DNA of 64,000 nucleotides from Bathynomus jamesi. Lineage: Eukaryota; Arthropoda; Malacostraca; Isopoda; Cirolanidae. Positions 61,758 to 64,000 of the stretch are shown piece after piece. The translations under genes were made by a program, and so were the position numbers. The notes beneath the pieces were generated by a model. That model saw only the letters and a list, made by a program, of their open reading frames with translations, was not told the origin of the DNA and did no database searches. The stretch spans positions 46,645 through 110,644 of the forward strand of contig JAJOZX010012239.1 in NCBI GenBank assembly GCA_023014485.1, given 5' to 3'. Numbering within the stretch: the stretch's first letter is position 1; every line of letters starts with the position of its first letter.

Positions 61758-62353
61758 TGAAATTAACTCTCTCTGAAAGTAACTCTCTCTGAAAGTAACT
61801 CTCTCTGAAAGTAACTCTCTCTGAAAGTAACTCTCTCTGAAAGTAACTCTCTCTGAAAGTAACTCTCTCTGAAAGTAACTCTCTCTGAAAGTAACTCTCT
61901 CTGAAAGTAACTCTCTCTGAAATTAACTCTCTCTGAAATTAACTCTCTCTGAAATTAACTCTCTCTGAAATTAACTCTCTGAAATTAACTCTCTCTGAAA
62001 TTAACTCTCTCTGAAATGAACTCTCTCTGAAATGAACTCTCTCTGAAATGAACTCTCTCTGAAATGAACTCTCTCTGAAATGAACTCTCTCTGAAATGAA
62101 CTCTCTCTGAAATGAACTCTCTCTGAAATGAACTCTCTCTGAAATGAACTCTCTCTGAAATTAACTCTCTCTGAAATTAACTCTCTTTGAAATTAACTCT
62201 CTTTGAAATTAACTCTCTTTGAAATTAACTCTCTTTGAAATTAACTCTCTTTGAAATTAACTCTCTTTGAAATTAACTCTCTTTGAAATTAACTCTCTTT
62301 GAAATTAACTCTCTTTGAAATTAACTCTCTTTGAAATTAACTCTTTGAAATTA
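61758..62353. repeat. 16-bp minisatellite (aactctctctgaaaNt)n in variant blocks
   Basis: About 37 monomers in the slot of the standard 17-bp minisatellite. Variants lie in zones: gaaagt monomers first, then gaaatt, then gaaatg, then gaaatt again, and finally a long zone with ctcttt in place of ctctct. One 14-bp monomer occurs near 61,975. Zoned variants indicate repeated local duplication of single monomers, without mixing over the array. Confidence 0.92.
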
Positions 62354-62499
62354 CTGTTTCAATAAAAACAAATGTATCACTGGTGTCTGAAGTGTTCACT
62401 GTGTTTCTTGTAAATTCTGACTTAATACTAAATATTAACTGTTATAATACTGACTTTTCAAATGTTTACAAATTACTTAAAAAGACAAACTCTGTACTT

Positions 62500-62710
62500 A
62501 ACAAAATTTTCTATGGGGAAATCCTTGAGACGTGTCCTGAAGACGTCTTGCTGGCTACTTCTTCTTGGATGAAAACTAGGCGTGGAGAACGGAGTCGTGA
62601 CACACCGGTTCAAGGGTGGATGTTACGAACTAGAAGTCGTGACACGCCGGTCAACTGGTTTTATCCTGATGCAGGGTAATTTCTATCTTGGCCAAAGAGT
62701 GGCCTCTTCT
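62500..62710. ncRNA. Conserved hairpin block in unit 12
   Basis: Counterpart of 3595-3802 with only a few changes: one C to G near 62,550 that shortens the palindrome to AAGACGTCTT, and a two-base deletion near 62,590 that changes the reading frame. The hairpin CGTGACA/TGTTACG with inner CACC/GGTG (62,596-62,627) and both gtcgtgacacRccggt motifs are intact. This contrast is the main evidence that the block is kept for something other than protein. Confidence 0.45.
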
Positions 62711-63158
62711 TAAAATCTTCTGGTTAAAATCTTCTGGTTAAAATAATAATCTGGTTAAAATAATCTTCTTGTTAAAATAATCTTCTTGTTAAAATAATCT
62801 TCTTGTTAAAATAATCTTCTTGTTAAAATAATCTTCTTGTTAAAATAATCTTCTTGTTAAAATAATCTTCTTGTTAAAATAATCTTCTTGTTAAAATAAT
62901 CTTCTTGTTAAAATAATCTTCTTGTTAAAATAATCTTCTTGTTAAAATAATCTTCTTGTTAAAATAATCTTCTTGTTAAAATAATCTTCTTGTTAAAATA
63001 ATCTTCTTGTTAAAATAATCTTCTTGTTAAAATAATCTTCTTGTTAAAATAATCTTCTTGTTAAAATAATCTTCTTGTTAAAATAATCTTCTTGTTAAAA
63101 TAATCTTCTTGTTAAAATAATCTTCTTGTTAAAATAATCTTCTTAAAATAATCTGTTA
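62704..63158. repeat. 17-bp minisatellite of unit 12 (taatcttcttgttaaaa)n
   Basis: About 25 monomers, three to four times as many as in standard units. They are in the same register as taatcttcttcttaaag and differ at two fixed positions. The first few monomers are irregular (atcttctggttaaa), as are the last (cttcttaaaataatctgttaag); the interior is almost perfectly uniform. Confidence 0.93.
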
Positions 63159-63187
63159 AGATCCTGGTAAAGGGTCCAGTCTTGTTA

Positions 63188-63392
63188 TCTTCCTTCTTCT
63201 ATGTGTTTATCCTGGCTATAGGGTCTGGGGTGTCTCGTATAGACGAGGCGTTCTTGTTAAGGGGCAAGGGGGCTCTGCCCCCTCCCCCAGCGAGGCTGCA
63301 GTCCAAAGAAGAGTCTCGATGAGGTGCTAATATGAAGAGACTTAATCAAGAAGTCTAATGAAGAAGTCTAATGAAGAAGTGCAATGAAGAAG
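63188..63392. ncRNA. GC-rich multi-hairpin element in unit 12
   Basis: Counterpart of 4028-4199. The CTCGT-atag-ACGAG hairpin is intact (near 63,235). The middle hairpin has become AGGGGGC-tct-GCCCCCT (63,267-63,283), and CAGC-gag-GCTG keeps four pairs. The CTT arm is reduced to cttccttcttct, while the GAA side is spread over several gaagaagt motifs. The 3' part is rearranged (aatatgaagagacttaatc is new), and the ctgatga motif of standard units is absent. Confidence 0.42.
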
Positions 63393-64000
63393 TGCTCTAA
63401 TTTTACAAGTACATGTATAATATAAACTTAAATGTTTTGGGGGACGACAGTTGAAGGTTAAATTTCCCCCCTTTTTAAACACATGATCAGATGTTTTGAA
63501 AGATTTTAACTAAAAATAATTAAAAAAATAAAAATAAAAACTAATTTGTATTTTTCGCCGAGTCTACATTTATGAAGGCGATATCATTTCGTAATAGTAC
63601 ACATAAGTACAAATTAAGTACACGACTGAGTCCGTATTAATTTTGGTTCATTACAATTACGATTACAATTATGGATTACTTCACATTCGCTTATGATTGT
63701 TCATTACAGTTCTATTAAAGTACATTCTTACATTATAAATTAAATCATTACATTTAATTACAGTTTCATTGAAGTACATTACAAGTTATTATTAATTACA
63801 GTTTCATTAAAGTACATTACGTTATATTAAATTAAAGTATTACAGTTAATTACAATTAAACAGTTACTATAACTTTGTTTTGTTTTTTACAGTGTTAAAT
63901 ATTAATAGACAATTAAGATGTTTAGAAATATAATACAACGTACATGGCACTTACGAGATAATTTATTTACGAAATAATATGCTATAATATGTTATGAATT

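Larger units (their letters stand above)
1..64000. repeat. Macrosatellite array, about 5.4-kb unit, 11 full copies plus a divergent edge copy
   Basis: The same sequence returns head to tail in one orientation. The phase marker tgcaagacaattcg occurs at 1, 5452, 10910, 16256, 21572, 26967, 32337, 37747, 43128, 48424, 53712 and 59220, giving unit lengths of 5451, 5458, 5346, 5316, 5395, 5370, 5410, 5381, 5296, 5288 and 5508 bp. Most length variation comes from the 20-bp minisatellite, which is 235-236 bp in the two shortest units and 471 bp in the longest. No unique DNA separates the units. The left end of the array lies outside the window; the right end grades into a divergent copy. I do not recognise the repeat family. 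It is not rDNA, histone or a known transposon by anything I can see. Confidence 0.97.
59220..64000. repeat. Macrosatellite unit 12, divergent array-edge copy (incomplete)
   Basis: The first 480 bp match the other units almost exactly. Divergence then starts within a few bases at about 59,704 (tttagacaaacatttaag against tttagagaaacaattaag). From there, blocks of near identity alternate with strongly changed blocks. It lacks about 400 bp present elsewhere (homologous to 1437-1848), lacks the first hairpin repeats and the second half of the fourth, and has an extra segment at about 60,734-60,806. Its minisatellites occupy the same slots but use different monomer variants. The window ends at a position homologous to about 4775 of unit 1. 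Confidence 0.93.

Overview
The window is a tandem array of one large noncoding repeat, a macrosatellite with a period near 5.4 kb. Taking an arbitrary phase point (the sequence tgcaagacaattcg), copies start at 1, 5452, 10910, 16256, 21572, 26967, 32337, 37747, 43128, 48424, 53712 and 59220. That gives eleven full copies of 5288-5508 bp and a twelfth that runs off the end. Copies 1-11 are nearly identical. Copy 12 turns abruptly divergent at about 59,704 and stays homologous but mosaic to the end of the window. I read this as the edge of the homogenised array.

The DNA is AT-rich, with TA and T microsatellites, minisatellites, splice-site-like and poly(A)-signal-like motifs, and no bacterial-type gene packing. 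This suggests a eukaryotic nuclear genome, plausibly an invertebrate animal, but nothing identifies the species. No convincing protein gene, rRNA, tRNA or transposase was found. The longest reading frames are translated minisatellites or short frames broken by indels in several copies.

Each unit has a fixed layout, given here in copy-1 coordinates. First come AT-rich single-copy-like sequence (1-650), a 215-bp internal duplication around a (TA)n tract (653-1020), a block strongly retained in the divergent copy (1222-1425), and more AT-rich sequence with a T(20) run (1426-2200). A minisatellite zone follows: 20-bp monomers (2391-2798), four degenerate hairpin repeats (2803-3240), and 17-bp monomers (3419-3460). 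Next are a conserved hairpin block (3595-3802), another 17-bp minisatellite (3800-3930), and a GC-rich multi-hairpin element enclosed by (CTT)n and (GAA)n (4028-4199). The unit ends with AT-rich sequence, a second hairpin cluster beside a minus-strand splice-donor motif (4800-4951), and AT-rich sequence to the next unit.

Copy 12 serves as a natural comparison. Minisatellite monomers, spacers and some large segments changed, while the hairpin block, the GC-rich hairpins and a 200-bp block near 60,342-60,560 stayed almost the same. Several changes keep base pairing and ignore reading frame. The most interesting hypothesis is therefore a tandem array of a structured noncoding RNA (or of a DNA-structural element), not a gene family. 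No transcript evidence is available here. Some copies, above all copy 4, carry many single-base deletions that look like long-read assembly errors.
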